A stretch of 64,000 nucleotides of DNA from Nitrincola sp. A-D6 (GTDB lineage Bacteria > Pseudomonadota > Gammaproteobacteria > Pseudomonadales > Balneatricaceae), in contig NZ_JRLB01000031.1 in NCBI RefSeq assembly GCF_000764495.1, positions 30,377 through 94,376 of the forward strand, in the 5' to 3' direction. Both the position numbers and the translations under genes were made by a program. Positions 18,672 through 27,672 of this stretch are shown in pieces. Each line of letters starts with the position of its first letter. Positions within the stretch are counted from its first letter, which is position 1. The notes below the pieces were generated by a model. It did not search any database and was not told the origin of the DNA. It saw only the letters and a program-made list of their open reading frames with translations.

Positions 18672-20408
18672 TTAGTACAATTCATAAGCTTTGCGGTGTC
18701 TACCTACATAATCAAACAGTTTTTCATTAATTGACCAGTAATGCTTGTGCTTTCTGGCGATAACGAAATCAGGGTGTTTTAACCGATCTGCAACCTTCAG
18801 TGCCTGTTGTGCTGAATGGATACGGGTGCGTTGCGTACCATCATGCCAGCGGCTGAACACACGATTAAACACTTTCAGTTGTGCCGGTTGGTTTAGATCA
18901 AAGTATTCACTGAGTGTTTTGCCATCTTCATCATGGTAGGTTACTCTCAATTCTCTGCCTTGTAATGTAAATGTCATCCCGGCACAGCGCAGAATCCGTG
19001 TATCCTTTAGTGATAATGCCCGTTTCAGCAGATCGTCATGATCAATCAGTATCCCCTTGCACTGCTCACAGCGTCTTGCGGTAATATCGTTTTCGGCGTT
19101 GCAATGCGGACATTCGCGAAAGCGGAAACGAAAACGGCACTGGTCAACCAGAGTTTCACCGACCAGCCCCTGACAGCGTCGACCAAAGTGTTCTACAACC
19201 TGGCCCTGGTCATCGGTTCGCCCCCAGAAGGTATTGGCAAAGCTACACTCCGGGCAAAATACTTGTACCGGCTTTGTATTCGCTGCAGGTTTGGGTGAAC
19301 CTACCTCGGGACTGAACAGGTTAAAGCCATTCGCCGCATAATCTATGATCAAACAGTCGCTTTTGTCTGGATAGAGTCGCAAACCTCGTCCAGCTATTTG
19401 CTGATACAGGCTGACTGAGCGGGTTGGGCGTAAAATAGCGATGAAATCCACATGCGGTGCGTCAAACCCGGTGGTCAAAACCGATATATTAACCAAATAC
19501 TTGATCTGTAGCTGCTTAAACGCCAGCAGTGTCTGGTCGCGCTCGGTTGTATCTGTATGGCCTGTAATCAGGCTGGCCTGACCCATAGGAAGATAGGTCA
19601 TTATTTCCTGGGCATGATCGACACTGGCGGCAAAAATCATCACGCCTTTGCGTTTGACAGCCTGCTTGACGATCTCTTCACAGATAGCCTGAGTGACTCG
19701 GGGGTACTTGTGCAGAAGCTGATTAACCTCTTCAGTATCATAATCGCCTTTACCTTCTGCACTCAATTGGGAAAAATCATAATGGCGGGTTGCTGCATCA
19801 ATACAAATCGGAGGCGTCAGGTAGCCTTCACGAATAAGTTGACTAAGTGGCAATTCATAAATGCAATGCTCAAAGGTGGCACTCAGTGTATCTCTGACAA
19901 AACCACGATAATCCCGACGGTAAATCCAGCCCTCACCCAGCCGGTAGGGCGTAGCCGTCAGACCGAGTAGTTTCAATTTGGGGTTGTGCTGGCGCAGGTG
20001 GGTCAGCACTTGCTGATATTGGCTGTTCTCATCAATGCTGACACGGTGGCATTCATCAATGATCACCAGTGAAAAGGTTTCACTGAATAACTGTGTATGT
20101 CCGGCCAGGGACTGAATGCTGGCAAAGGTAACCTGATGTTGATTGTCCCTGCGTTGTAGTCCGGCCGAAAAAATACCGGCTTGCAGTCCCAGCGCCGCAT
20201 ATTTGGCATAGTTTTGCTCGACCAGCTCCCTGACATGGGTGAGTACCAGAATACGTTGGCGTGCAAGGCGTGCCAGTTCGGCAATTACCAGGCTTTTACC
20301 GGCACCTGTCGGTAACACTATTACAGCGGATTCCGTGCTTTGCCTGAAATGAGTCAGTGTTGCTTCGACTGCCTGGCGCTGGTAATTACGTAGTATAATT
20401 GGTTGCAT
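18672..20408 (-). CDS. radD: RadD-type DNA repair helicase (YejH)
   Basis: 578 residues, close to the 586 of E. coli RadD. Superfamily 2 helicase: Walker A LPTGAGKSLVIAEL (about 31-45), DECH box VIIDECHRVS (about 117), TATPYRLGEGW (about 151), and motif VI QQIAGRGLRLYPDKSDCLIIDYA (about 338). A cysteine-rich region with CPECSFAN, CPHCNAEND and CEQC (about 385-460) can bind zinc, as in RadD. RadD acts in repair of double-strand breaks and RecA-mediated recombination in the cytosol. The gene is divergent from the GNAT gene, with start regions overlapping by a few bases in the leader. The gene is intact. Confidence 0.9.
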   Translation of the reverse strand: MQPIILRNYQRQAVEATLTHFRQSTESAVIVLPTGAGKSLVIAELARLARQRILVLTHVRELVEQNYAKYAALGLQAGIFSAGLQRRDNQHQVTFASIQSLAGHTQLFSETFSLVIIDECHRVSIDENSQYQQVLTHLRQHNPKLKLLGLTATPYRLGEGWIYRRDYRGFVRDTLSATFEHCIYELPLSQLIREGYLTPPICIDAATRHYDFSQLSAEGKGDYDTEEVNQLLHKYPRVTQAICEEIVKQAVKRKGVMIFAASVDHAQEIMTYLPMGQASLITGHTDTTERDQTLLAFKQLQIKYLVNISVLTTGFDAPHVDFIAILRPTRSVSLYQQIAGRGLRLYPDKSDCLIIDYAANGFNLFSPEVGSPKPAANTKPVQVFCPECSFANTFWGRTDDQGQVVEHFGRRCQGLVGETLVDQCRFRFRFRECPHCNAENDITARRCEQCKGILIDHDDLLKRALSLKDTRILRCAGMTFTLQGRELRVTYHDEDGKTLSEYFDLNQPAQLKVFNRVFSRWHDGTQRTRIHSAQQALKVADRLKHPDFVIARKHKHYWSINEKLFDYVGRHRKAYELY

Positions 20409-20492
20409 TTAAAGCCTTGTCAGGGCAGTTTGTCAGGGGCCAAAAGGTGCCGCTGGGAATTCGCCATGAATGAATATAGGAAGCAATCGACC

Positions 20493-20978
20493 ATGATAAC
20501 AATTGTAAAAGCTGATCTCACCCATCCTGAGCATGCCGATGCACTGGTGCAGTTGCTCAGTGAGTACGCCCGCGATCCTATGGGAGGAGGGGAGCCCTTA
20601 GCTGAAACAGTGGTTGAAAATCTGGTTACAGAGATGCAAAAAAGACCTCATTTGCATAGTTTTATCGGTTTCTCGGGAGATGAGCCGGTAGCCTTGATGA
20701 ATACTGTCGAGGGCTTTTCGACCTTTGCGGCTAAACCCCTGTTGAATATTCATGATGTGGTGGTCAGTCGTCCTTACCGGGGGCAAGGTATTTCACGCCT
20801 GTTGTTTGAATCAGCTGAAATCTTTGCGAAAACACTGGGTTGCTGCAAACTGACACTGGAGGTGCTGGAAGGAAATGCGATAGCAAAGAAGGCCTATAGC
20901 CGTCTGGGCTACGCGCCTTATCAGCTTGATCCGGACGCAGGAAATGCACAGTTCTGGGAAAAGAAAATAGAGAAATAA
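20493..20978 (+). CDS. GNAT family N-acetyltransferase
   Basis: 161 residues from ATG 20493. Acetyl-CoA-dependent GNAT fold: HDVVVSRPYRGQGISRLLFE carries the R/Q-x-x-G-x-G/A acetyl-CoA pocket (about residue 95), followed by LTLEVLEGNAIAKKAYSRLGYAPY, the classic GNAT ending. The substrate is unknown. AGGAA lies about 10 bases before this ATG; upstream starts give a leader without family similarity. The gene is divergent from radD. Confidence 0.85.
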   Translation: MITIVKADLTHPEHADALVQLLSEYARDPMGGGEPLAETVVENLVTEMQKRPHLHSFIGFSGDEPVALMNTVEGFSTFAAKPLLNIHDVVVSRPYRGQGISRLLFESAEIFAKTLGCCKLTLEVLEGNAIAKKAYSRLGYAPYQLDPDAGNAQFWEKKIEK

Positions 20979-21088
20979 TTCTGTTTTTTCTGTTTTATAT
21001 TTGTTAGAATTCTGTTTAATGAATCGCTTCAGCGAGATTCAACAGGAGATCTGAGTCACACCCCAGGGAAGGCGGTATGACTCACTGT

Positions 21089-21121
21089 AACGCAGGACTT
21101 TTTAAGCCTGCGTTTCTTTTT
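21089..21121 (+). terminator. Hairpin terminator after the GNAT gene, at the 3' end of luxS
   Basis: AACGCAGG (21089-21096) pairs with CCTGCGTT (21107-21114), followed on the plus strand by TCTTTTTCC. It fits an intrinsic terminator for the plus-strand GNAT transcript and overlaps the last codons of convergent luxS. Confidence 0.6.
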
Positions 21122-21623
21122 CCTGCAAAAACTCTTCACTCAGATACAGCTCATCATTACTGTTTACACCCACACCCCGATTGATAATATCGCTAGCGAT
21201 TTGTTGTGCTTCGGTGAGTGAGTGCATTGTATACGTGCCGCATTGATAGGCATTCAGTTCTGGAATCTCTTCCATTGATTTAACCTTGAGTACATCCTGC
21301 ATGGCACCCGTCCAGGCATCGGCAACTTGCTGCTCGGTTGGTGTGCCTATGAGGCTCATATAGAAACCTGTGCGGCAACCCATGGGTGAAATATCGATGA
21401 TTTCAACTGAATCACTGTTCAGGTGATTACGCATGAATCCGGCAAACAGGTGCTCCAGTGTATGGATGCCTTTCTCTGAGAGGATTTCACGATTGGGAAT
21501 ACAAAAGCGCAAATCATACACGGTGATCGGATCGCCGGATGGCGTTTGCATCATTTTGGCGGTACGAACCGCAGGGGCTTGCATACGGGTATGGTCAACA
21601 CGAAAACTGTCAAGTAAGGGCAT
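21102..21623 (-). CDS. luxS: S-ribosylhomocysteine lyase, AI-2 synthesis
   Basis: 173 residues. Cleaves S-ribosylhomocysteine to homocysteine and DPD, the precursor of the AI-2 signal, and recycles the activated methyl cycle in the cytosol. The start [14 protein letters not shown], the metal-binding [25 protein letters not shown] (catalytic Cys) and the C-terminal metal ligand region [10 protein letters not shown] are all present. AGGAGT is 6-7 bases before the ATG. As written, the upstream GGDEF/EAL frame runs 73 bases into luxS, which is probably due to a lost base near 21690. The ordered proximity to a PhnD-like c-di-GMP sensor protein is noteworthy. Confidence 0.96.
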   Translation of the reverse strand: MPLLDSFRVDHTRMQAPAVRTAKMMQTPSGDPITVYDLRFCIPNREILSEKGIHTLEHLFAGFMRNHLNSDSVEIIDISPMGCRTGFYMSLIGTPTEQQVADAWTGAMQDVLKVKSMEEIPELNAYQCGTYTMHSLTEAQQIASDIINRGVGVNSNDELYLSEEFLQEKETQA

Positions 21624-24421
21624 AGTCTACTCCTGATTACATTTACACTTAATGTAGCATATACGCTGTCCAGGCGGTATTCAGATGCCTGATCATCTGC
21701 TGCATCTGCAATGCAGATACGTAACTGCTGATCCGATAGCGGCCTACTGAAATAGTAGCCCTGGTAGTGGTGGCAACCGAGTGCTTCAAGTTTTTGTAGC
21801 TGCTGTTCGGTCTCTACTCCTTCAGCAATCACATTCATGCCAAATGCCTCTCCCATGGCCAGTACGCTACGAATAATCGCTTCATCGCTATGATTATTTA
21901 ACAGGTCATGTATGAAGGCTTTATCCACCTTGATTTGATCAAAGGGCAGTTTCTTGAGATAGGAGAGCGAGGAAAACCCTGTGCCGAAATCATCTAAAGA
22001 AAAACAAATTCCGGCCTGTTTCAATTGGCTCATTTTTGCAACGGCTTCATCTGAGTAGTCAATCAGCAGACTTTCAGTCAACTCAAGTTTAAGCCGGTTA
22101 GCGGGAGCGCTGGAGTCGCTGACATGCTGCAGTACCCGTTCGACAAAATCATTGCATTGAAACTGGCGGGCACTGATATTAACTGCCAGTGTCCATTTCG
22201 CCGTGTAGGGATGCTGTTGCCAGGTAGCCAGGGTCTGGCAGGCTGTAGCAATCACAAAATCCCCTATCAGTAGTATCAGGTCAGATGATTCAGCCAGAGG
22301 GATGAAGGCGGCCGGTGAGATGAGCCCCTGAGTCGGGTGCTCCCAGCGTATCAGTGCTTCACACCCGGTGATCAGCCGGTGGCGATTATATTGTGGCTGG
22401 AAAAAAAGCCGCAGCTGGTTTTTATCCAAAGCATGGCGCAGATCATTTTCAAGTTGTACCACCTGATCCACTTGCTGCTGCATAATCGGGTCGAAAAAGC
22501 TGACGTTATTATGGGTGTTGAATTTGGATTGATTTTTGGCCAGGTCAGCACGTTTGAGTAACTCATCTGCACTCGTGTCAGCATCAGCACAATGTACGAT
22601 ACCGATATTCGCCTGGGTGTAAACCGGTTTATCCTGAATAGAAAAGGGGGTGATGAAAATCCCCTGTATATCCTTGATCAGGTGTTCTATATCAAACAAC
22701 GCCTGTTCGGCTGAGTGCTCCCGAAACTCACATAGAATGACAAACTCATCCGCGGCCAGACGGGCAAGGCTGGAGTAGATGGGTAAAGCTTCGGTTAGCC
22801 GTGCGGCCACATCACATAGAAGTTGATCACCAGCACTACGTCCCAGGCTGTCATTGACCAGCTTGAAATTTCTTAAGTCGATCAGTATCAAGGCAAAGCT
22901 GTTATTCTGCATTCGAGTACGCGTCGATGCCGACTGGATGCGATCACGCAGCAGGTCGATATTGGCCAGTCCGGTGAGTTGATCATACAGCGACAGGTGC
23001 TCTATTTTCTCTTTGGACTCTTTTGCCTGGGTAATATCAGCAAAGGACGCAACAAAATAAAAGTGCCGCGGATGTGTGCCAGCGACTTTGGTGATACTGA
23101 GGTGTTCTGGAAAAATTTCTCCGTTTTTACGCCGGTTCCAGATTTCGCCATCCCAGTATCCCTGCGTATTCAGGGCGTTCCACATGGCCTTGTAAAAATC
23201 CTGGTGGTGATAACCCGAGCTAAACATAGAGGGATTACGTCCGATAACTTCTTCTTCGCTGTATCCGGTGATACGTGTAAAAGCATCATTTACACGCAGG
23301 ATTTGGTTATTTTCATTGGTGATAGTGATCGCTTCATTGGTTCTGAAAGCGGCCGCAGCAATACGCAGATCTGCTGCACGTTTCTGGCGCTGGCGAATGT
23401 CGTAACTCACCCAGGTTACCGCCAGCAGGATACTCAATGTCAGGACTAGAATGATTTCTGCAAGGTACTTGTTCACAAAATCACGCATATCAAAGTGAGT
23501 GATGCGATCTGGATGTACGCGCAGTTCCAGCAATATGTGTTCCAGGTTGGCATAGTCCACCGGTGGTATAAAGCCAAAGTATCCACCAGTAAGCGCTGCC
23601 TGTGAATCGGGTGGAATGGAATACAGTGCCTGTGTTATGTCACGAACGACCAGTGGGTCCAGTGCTGGCATTGCCGCAAACGCCCACTCTGGAATCAGTG
23701 GGGTGGAGTGAATCAGGGGGAACTCAGGATGTTGTTGTTGGTTAATTACCTGCAATTGATCAATCGATAGCTTGCCTGACTGGATCATGGATTCCATGAC
23801 GCCTGAGCGAATGAAGGCCACATCGGCCTGGCGGTTAAGTAACATCTCAATCGCTTTGTCCTGAGGCTGTCCGGAATAGGTTACTTTGTTTACATCCTGG
23901 GGAAGACGTATGCCCGCCTGGTTAAGCGTCCAGTGCTGAATACGGTAGGCACCCAGGGAGTTGGGGTGAACGGCAACTATATGCTGCCCGCGTATAGCGC
24001 TTAATGAATTTAGCTCAGGCCTGTCTGCAAGGGCGACTATAACACCAGCAAAGCGCTCCAGAGGCTGATCGTTGAAAGTCGGCATGAGTGTTGCTGATGC
24101 TGAAACCCCTGCAGATGATCGCAGCAGTATGTAATGTTCCGGCTGGGTAAGAATGAAGTCTAACTGCTGTTGATTCACCGCTTCAGTCATGCTGTCCATA
24201 AACAAAACCTGAAGCTCAAGTTCGTACTGAGGCAGTGTCTTATTTAGATGATTCAGTGTTTCCTGCCACTGTTGTTGGGTGGCGTCCAGACTGCGAAAAG
24301 CCAGAATACCGATGCGCAACTTCTCTGTCTCAGCGGCAGAGACAAGTTGAGCGCAACTGATCAGCAGCAAAGAAAAAAACAAGCCAAAAAACTGCACTGC
24401 AGGCTTGGTTGGGTTATGCAA
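21551..24421 (-). CDS. PhnD-like sensor-PAS-GGDEF(degenerate)-EAL protein
   Basis: About 956 residues as read. A signal segment ([15 protein letters not shown]... [11 protein letters not shown]) precedes a PhnD/phosphonate-type periplasmic binding domain ([12 protein letters not shown] to about residue 300), a membrane helix ([18 protein letters not shown]), one PAS domain ([11 protein letters not shown]... ITGYSEEEV), a GGDEF domain whose signature reads LAADEF and so is probably inactive as a cyclase, and an EAL domain with [25 protein letters not shown] and AEGVETEQQ intact. Net phosphodiesterase activity is inferred. TTG 24421 is preferred because AAGGAG stands 9 bases upstream. The C-terminus overlaps luxS by 73 bases; restoring one T in GATGATCAGGC would end the protein at ...ADDSGI with stop at 21681, which looks more natural. 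Confidence 0.87.
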   Translation of the reverse strand: MHNPTKPAVQFFGLFFSLLLISCAQLVSAAETEKLRIGILAFRSLDATQQQWQETLNHLNKTLPQYELELQVLFMDSMTEAVNQQQLDFILTQPEHYILLRSSAGVSASATLMPTFNDQPLERFAGVIVALADRPELNSLSAIRGQHIVAVHPNSLGAYRIQHWTLNQAGIRLPQDVNKVTYSGQPQDKAIEMLLNRQADVAFIRSGVMESMIQSGKLSIDQLQVINQQQHPEFPLIHSTPLIPEWAFAAMPALDPLVVRDITQALYSIPPDSQAALTGGYFGFIPPVDYANLEHILLELRVHPDRITHFDMRDFVNKYLAEIILVLTLSILLAVTWVSYDIRQRQKRAADLRIAAAAFRTNEAITITNENNQILRVNDAFTRITGYSEEEVIGRNPSMFSSGYHHQDFYKAMWNALNTQGYWDGEIWNRRKNGEIFPEHLSITKVAGTHPRHFYFVASFADITQAKESKEKIEHLSLYDQLTGLANIDLLRDRIQSASTRTRMQNNSFALILIDLRNFKLVNDSLGRSAGDQLLCDVAARLTEALPIYSSLARLAADEFVILCEFREHSAEQALFDIEHLIKDIQGIFITPFSIQDKPVYTQANIGIVHCADADTSADELLKRADLAKNQSKFNTHNNVSFFDPIMQQQVDQVVQLENDLRHALDKNQLRLFFQPQYNRHRLITGCEALIRWEHPTQGLISPAAFIPLAESSDLILLIGDFVIATACQTLATWQQHPYTAKWTLAVNISARQFQCNDFVERVLQHVSDSSAPANRLKLELTESLLIDYSDEAVAKMSQLKQAGICFSLDDFGTGFSSLSYLKKLPFDQIKVDKAFIHDLLNNHSDEAIIRSVLAMGEAFGMNVIAEGVETEQQLQKLEALGCHHYQGYYFSRPLSDQQLRICIADAADDQASEYRLDSVYATLSVNVIRSRLCPYLTVFVLTIPVCKPLRFVPPK

Positions 24422-24638
24422 CAGCCAGTACTCCTTCAATGTTCAAAAAAATAGGGTTCAAAATGAACATACAAGCTTGCCGGTCAGTATAGTGTAACTG
24501 GTGTTTGAATAACTTGTTGTGTGTCAAATACTAGAGACATCTATAGGGAAAAACAGTAATTTATATGTGGAAAATGTACTAAGCTATGAGTAGCACAGCC
24601 TTGCCAATACCTGGCCTTACTCAGTATTAATAAATTCA

Positions 24639-26732
24639 ATGATATATACAGATAACGACATGCTTTCCCAGTCTCCTGAATACTTGCTGTTGTTAAAACA
24701 GCAAGGGCATATCCTTGAAGCGGCCAATGAAATGATTGCCACGGTATCATTGGATCAGCGCTTGATTTTTCTTAACCAGGCAGGTCGGCAGATGTTGGGG
24801 GTCTCGCTTGAAAGAGACTTGATCGAAGAGCCTTTGTATGTGGCTGATTTCCACTCACCTGAAGTGTATGCGCTGCTTAGTGATCATGTTTTTCCTTCAC
24901 TGGTAAAAAATTTGACCAGGTGGAAGGGTGATATTGAGTTCAGAGATTTAAATCAGCGAGCTATTCCGGTGCACCTGACGGTGATCCCTCATGTGGATGA
25001 TGAGGGTAAGGTTGCCTGGATGACAGGTCTTGCCAAAGACCTGCGTGAAGTTAACGCATTAGAAATTCAGCAGCGCCTGGCTAAACGGGTATTCGATAAC
25101 ACCATTGAAGGCATATTCGTGACGGATGCCTTCGCACGTATTTTACAGGTGAATCGTGCGTTTACTGAAGTTACGGGTTATAGCGCTGAAGAGGCCCTGG
25201 GTAAAACACCCCGCTTGCTACGTTCTAATCATCATGATGCCGCCTTCTATGAAAAACTTTGGGCTGAGGTGGCGCTTAGCGGCAGTTGGCAGGGTGAAAT
25301 CTGGAATCGTCGTAAGGATGGCAGTGTTTATTTACAGTGGTTGTCTATTAACTGTCTGAAAAACAGTCGTGATGAAACTGAATACTACGTGGCTGTGTTT
25401 CATGACCTTTCTGAGCTGCGGGCGCGAGAAGCCGAAATTGAGTATCTGGTTAATCATGATCCACTAACCGGGCTGGGTAATCGCAGCCAGTTTCGCGATC
25501 GTATTGAGCAAGGCATCCGTGGCGGCGCCGGGTCACATAGCCGAATGGCGGTAATTAAAATTGATCTGGGTGAAATCCAGCTGATCAATGACAGTCTTGG
25601 CCATGCCTGTAGTGATTTTTTGATCAAAGAAGCGGGTAGCCGTCTGAAAGATTTAATGTCCCGCAGAGATTCGCTGGTGCGCTTGGGGGCCGATGAGTTT
25701 GGTGTTGTGGTCAGTGACGTTCGGCAGATGCTAGATATCAGTCAGATGGCGTTTGATCTGAAGGTGCAATTACAAGCGCCCTTTATAATAGGGGGCGAAA
25801 CTCTGTACATGAATCCCTCGATGGGAATATCTTTCTATCCGGATGACGCTGACAATGTTGAAGATCTGTTGCGTTGTGCGCGCACAGCATTACAAGAGGC
25901 CAAAGCGACGGGTCGCAACACCTTTTGCTTCTATAATCAGGATATGAGTATTCAGTCACGCGACCGCTTGGTGCTTGAACAGGCTCTCAGGGAAGCGGTG
26001 TTGGGTAATGGTTTAAGCCTCAATTTTCAACCGAAGGTGTTGTTGGAAACCGGGAAGATCTATGCGGCTGAAGTGTTGGTACGTTGGCGCCATCCTGTAC
26101 TGGGGTTTATTTCTCCGGCTGTGTTTATTCCGATTGCAGAGCGTTCTGGCCTGATTGCGGAATTGGGGAACTGGGTTATGCAGGAAACCTGCCGTCAATT
26201 GGCAATAATGAAAACTGCCGGACTGACAGTGCCTCCGGTGGCAATCAATCTATCGGTTTATGAGCTTGAGCGTCCCGGGTTCGCTAAGCATTTAATGGAT
26301 CCCGTCATCAAGTTCGGGTTGGACCCGGGTTTGTTCGAGTTTGAAGTAACTGAAACAGGATTAATGTCACGTGAAGAAGCTGTCATAGATTCACTGAAAC
26401 AGCTTCGTGATGCTGGCTTTAAGGTCGCTCTGGATGACTTTGGCACCGGTTATTCCAGTCTGTCGTATTTACGCAAATTGCCACTTTCCACGTTAAAGAT
26501 AGACATGGCTTTTGTGACTGATATGACCACGGATAAGGTCGCGGCCAGTATTGTTAAAACGGTAATAGCACTGGCAGACAGCCTGGAGCTGGAAGTGATT
26601 GCCGAGGGCGTTGAAACCACTGAGCAACAAATGATGCTATTGGATCTTGGTTGCAGTAAAGCCCAGGGCTTCCTGTTTTATAAGCCGCTCAGTGTAGATC
26701 ACTTCCGGGATTTGCTTGTTAATGGGTACTAG
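24639..26732 (+). CDS. Cytosolic PAS-GGDEF(degenerate)-EAL protein
   Basis: 697 residues with no membrane helix. Two PAS domains (about 20-130 and 145-260, second with ILQVNRAFTEVTGYSAEEALG) are followed by GGDEF (about 270-430) and EAL (about 440-690). The GGDEF signature reads LGADEF, so cyclase activity is doubtful. The EAL motif reads EVLVRW, a substitution often seen in active enzymes; FEVTETGL, ALDDFGTGYSSL, LKIDMAFV and AEGVETTEQ are kept. A c-di-GMP phosphodiesterase or receptor role is inferred. It is divergent from the PhnD-like GGDEF/EAL gene; the 24440-24638 gap is AT-rich and probably holds both promoters. No convincing ribosome site supports ATG 24639 over ATG 24660. Confidence 0.87.
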   Translation: MIYTDNDMLSQSPEYLLLLKQQGHILEAANEMIATVSLDQRLIFLNQAGRQMLGVSLERDLIEEPLYVADFHSPEVYALLSDHVFPSLVKNLTRWKGDIEFRDLNQRAIPVHLTVIPHVDDEGKVAWMTGLAKDLREVNALEIQQRLAKRVFDNTIEGIFVTDAFARILQVNRAFTEVTGYSAEEALGKTPRLLRSNHHDAAFYEKLWAEVALSGSWQGEIWNRRKDGSVYLQWLSINCLKNSRDETEYYVAVFHDLSELRAREAEIEYLVNHDPLTGLGNRSQFRDRIEQGIRGGAGSHSRMAVIKIDLGEIQLINDSLGHACSDFLIKEAGSRLKDLMSRRDSLVRLGADEFGVVVSDVRQMLDISQMAFDLKVQLQAPFIIGGETLYMNPSMGISFYPDDADNVEDLLRCARTALQEAKATGRNTFCFYNQDMSIQSRDRLVLEQALREAVLGNGLSLNFQPKVLLETGKIYAAEVLVRWRHPVLGFISPAVFIPIAERSGLIAELGNWVMQETCRQLAIMKTAGLTVPPVAINLSVYELERPGFAKHLMDPVIKFGLDPGLFEFEVTETGLMSREEAVIDSLKQLRDAGFKVALDDFGTGYSSLSYLRKLPLSTLKIDMAFVTDMTTDKVAASIVKTVIALADSLELEVIAEGVETTEQQMMLLDLGCSKAQGFLFYKPLSVDHFRDLLVNGY

Positions 26733-26845
26733 GAGGCTGTTCGAGAATAGACTGATCTACTGTCTTGTAGCGAGTGAAGGTTTGTCAGTTGCGGATATTC
26801 ATGCTTCACTGAGATGTGAATTGTCAGGTATGCAGAGGCAGGAAA

Positions 26846-27553
26846 ATGGCAAATACTGTGTTGATCACCGGTGCCAGTCGAGGCATCGGACTTGAGCTGG
26901 CCTATCAGTATGCGCGTGACGGGGCACAAGTTCATGCCTGTGCCCGGGATTTGCTACAGGCAGAGCATTTGCAGGCGCTGGCCGCAAAGTTCCCCGAGCA
27001 GATTGAGTTGCATTATCTTGATGTGACTAGCGACAGTCAGATCAAGGCATTGGATCGTGCACTGGGGGATACAAGTATTGATGTGCTGATACATAATGCG
27101 GGCTGTTATGGTCCCAGGCGGATTAAGTTTGGAGAAATAGATCGGCAAATATGGCGTCAGGTGCTTGAGGTAAATACGCTGTCACCCCTGATGCTGTCCC
27201 AGGCACTCTATGCTAGGGTAGCGGCTAGCCAGCAGAAAACCCTGGCAATGATTAGCAGCAAAGTTGGCAGTATTACGGACAATCAATCAGGCGGAGGCTA
27301 TTATTATCGCAGTTCTAAAACGGCTTTAAATCAGGTGGTCAAGAGCTTATCTATCGATCTCTCTGGTTTTGGTGTGCGTGTGATAGCCTTGCATCCTGGC
27401 TGGGTTCAAACAGCAATGGGTGGTCCTAATGCATTAATTACCACAGAAGAGAGTGCTAAGGGAATTATTCAAGTAATTGAAGATAAAAATAACTATGTCT
27501 CTGGAGGGTTTTATAATTACAACGGAGATCCGCTGCCTGGTAATCTTAGTTAA
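26846..27553 (+). CDS. Short-chain dehydrogenase/reductase
   Basis: 235 residues from ATG 26846. Classical SDR: TGASRGIGLELAYQYA cofactor motif at the N-terminus, HNAGCYGP, and the catalytic ISSKVGSIT Ser region with YRSSK (Tyr-x3-Lys). Length and the LHPGWVQTAMGG block resemble the C-factor-like branch of SDRs. NAD(P)H-dependent reduction of an unknown carbonyl substrate is inferred. GAGGCAGGA stands just before this ATG, which therefore beats the earlier in-frame ATG. Confidence 0.88.
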   Translation: MANTVLITGASRGIGLELAYQYARDGAQVHACARDLLQAEHLQALAAKFPEQIELHYLDVTSDSQIKALDRALGDTSIDVLIHNAGCYGPRRIKFGEIDRQIWRQVLEVNTLSPLMLSQALYARVAASQQKTLAMISSKVGSITDNQSGGGYYYRSSKTALNQVVKSLSIDLSGFGVRVIALHPGWVQTAMGGPNALITTEESAKGIIQVIEDKNNYVSGGFYNYNGDPLPGNLS

Positions 27554-27672
27554 ACACTTGTGTATTTTATACGACTAATTTTATCTGTGAATCTGTGGAG
27601 GCTTCGGTTAATATCCAGCAGTTTTTTAAGTATATTAAGTTGTCTTCGTCGCCCGTTGTTTAAGGAATTTTT

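Noticed and set aside
21551..21623. True 73-base overlap of the GGDEF/EAL gene with luxS
   Set aside because: The overlapping tail lacks EAL-family similarity and covers the luxS ribosome site; one restored T near 21690 gives a natural end, in line with the other lost bases.
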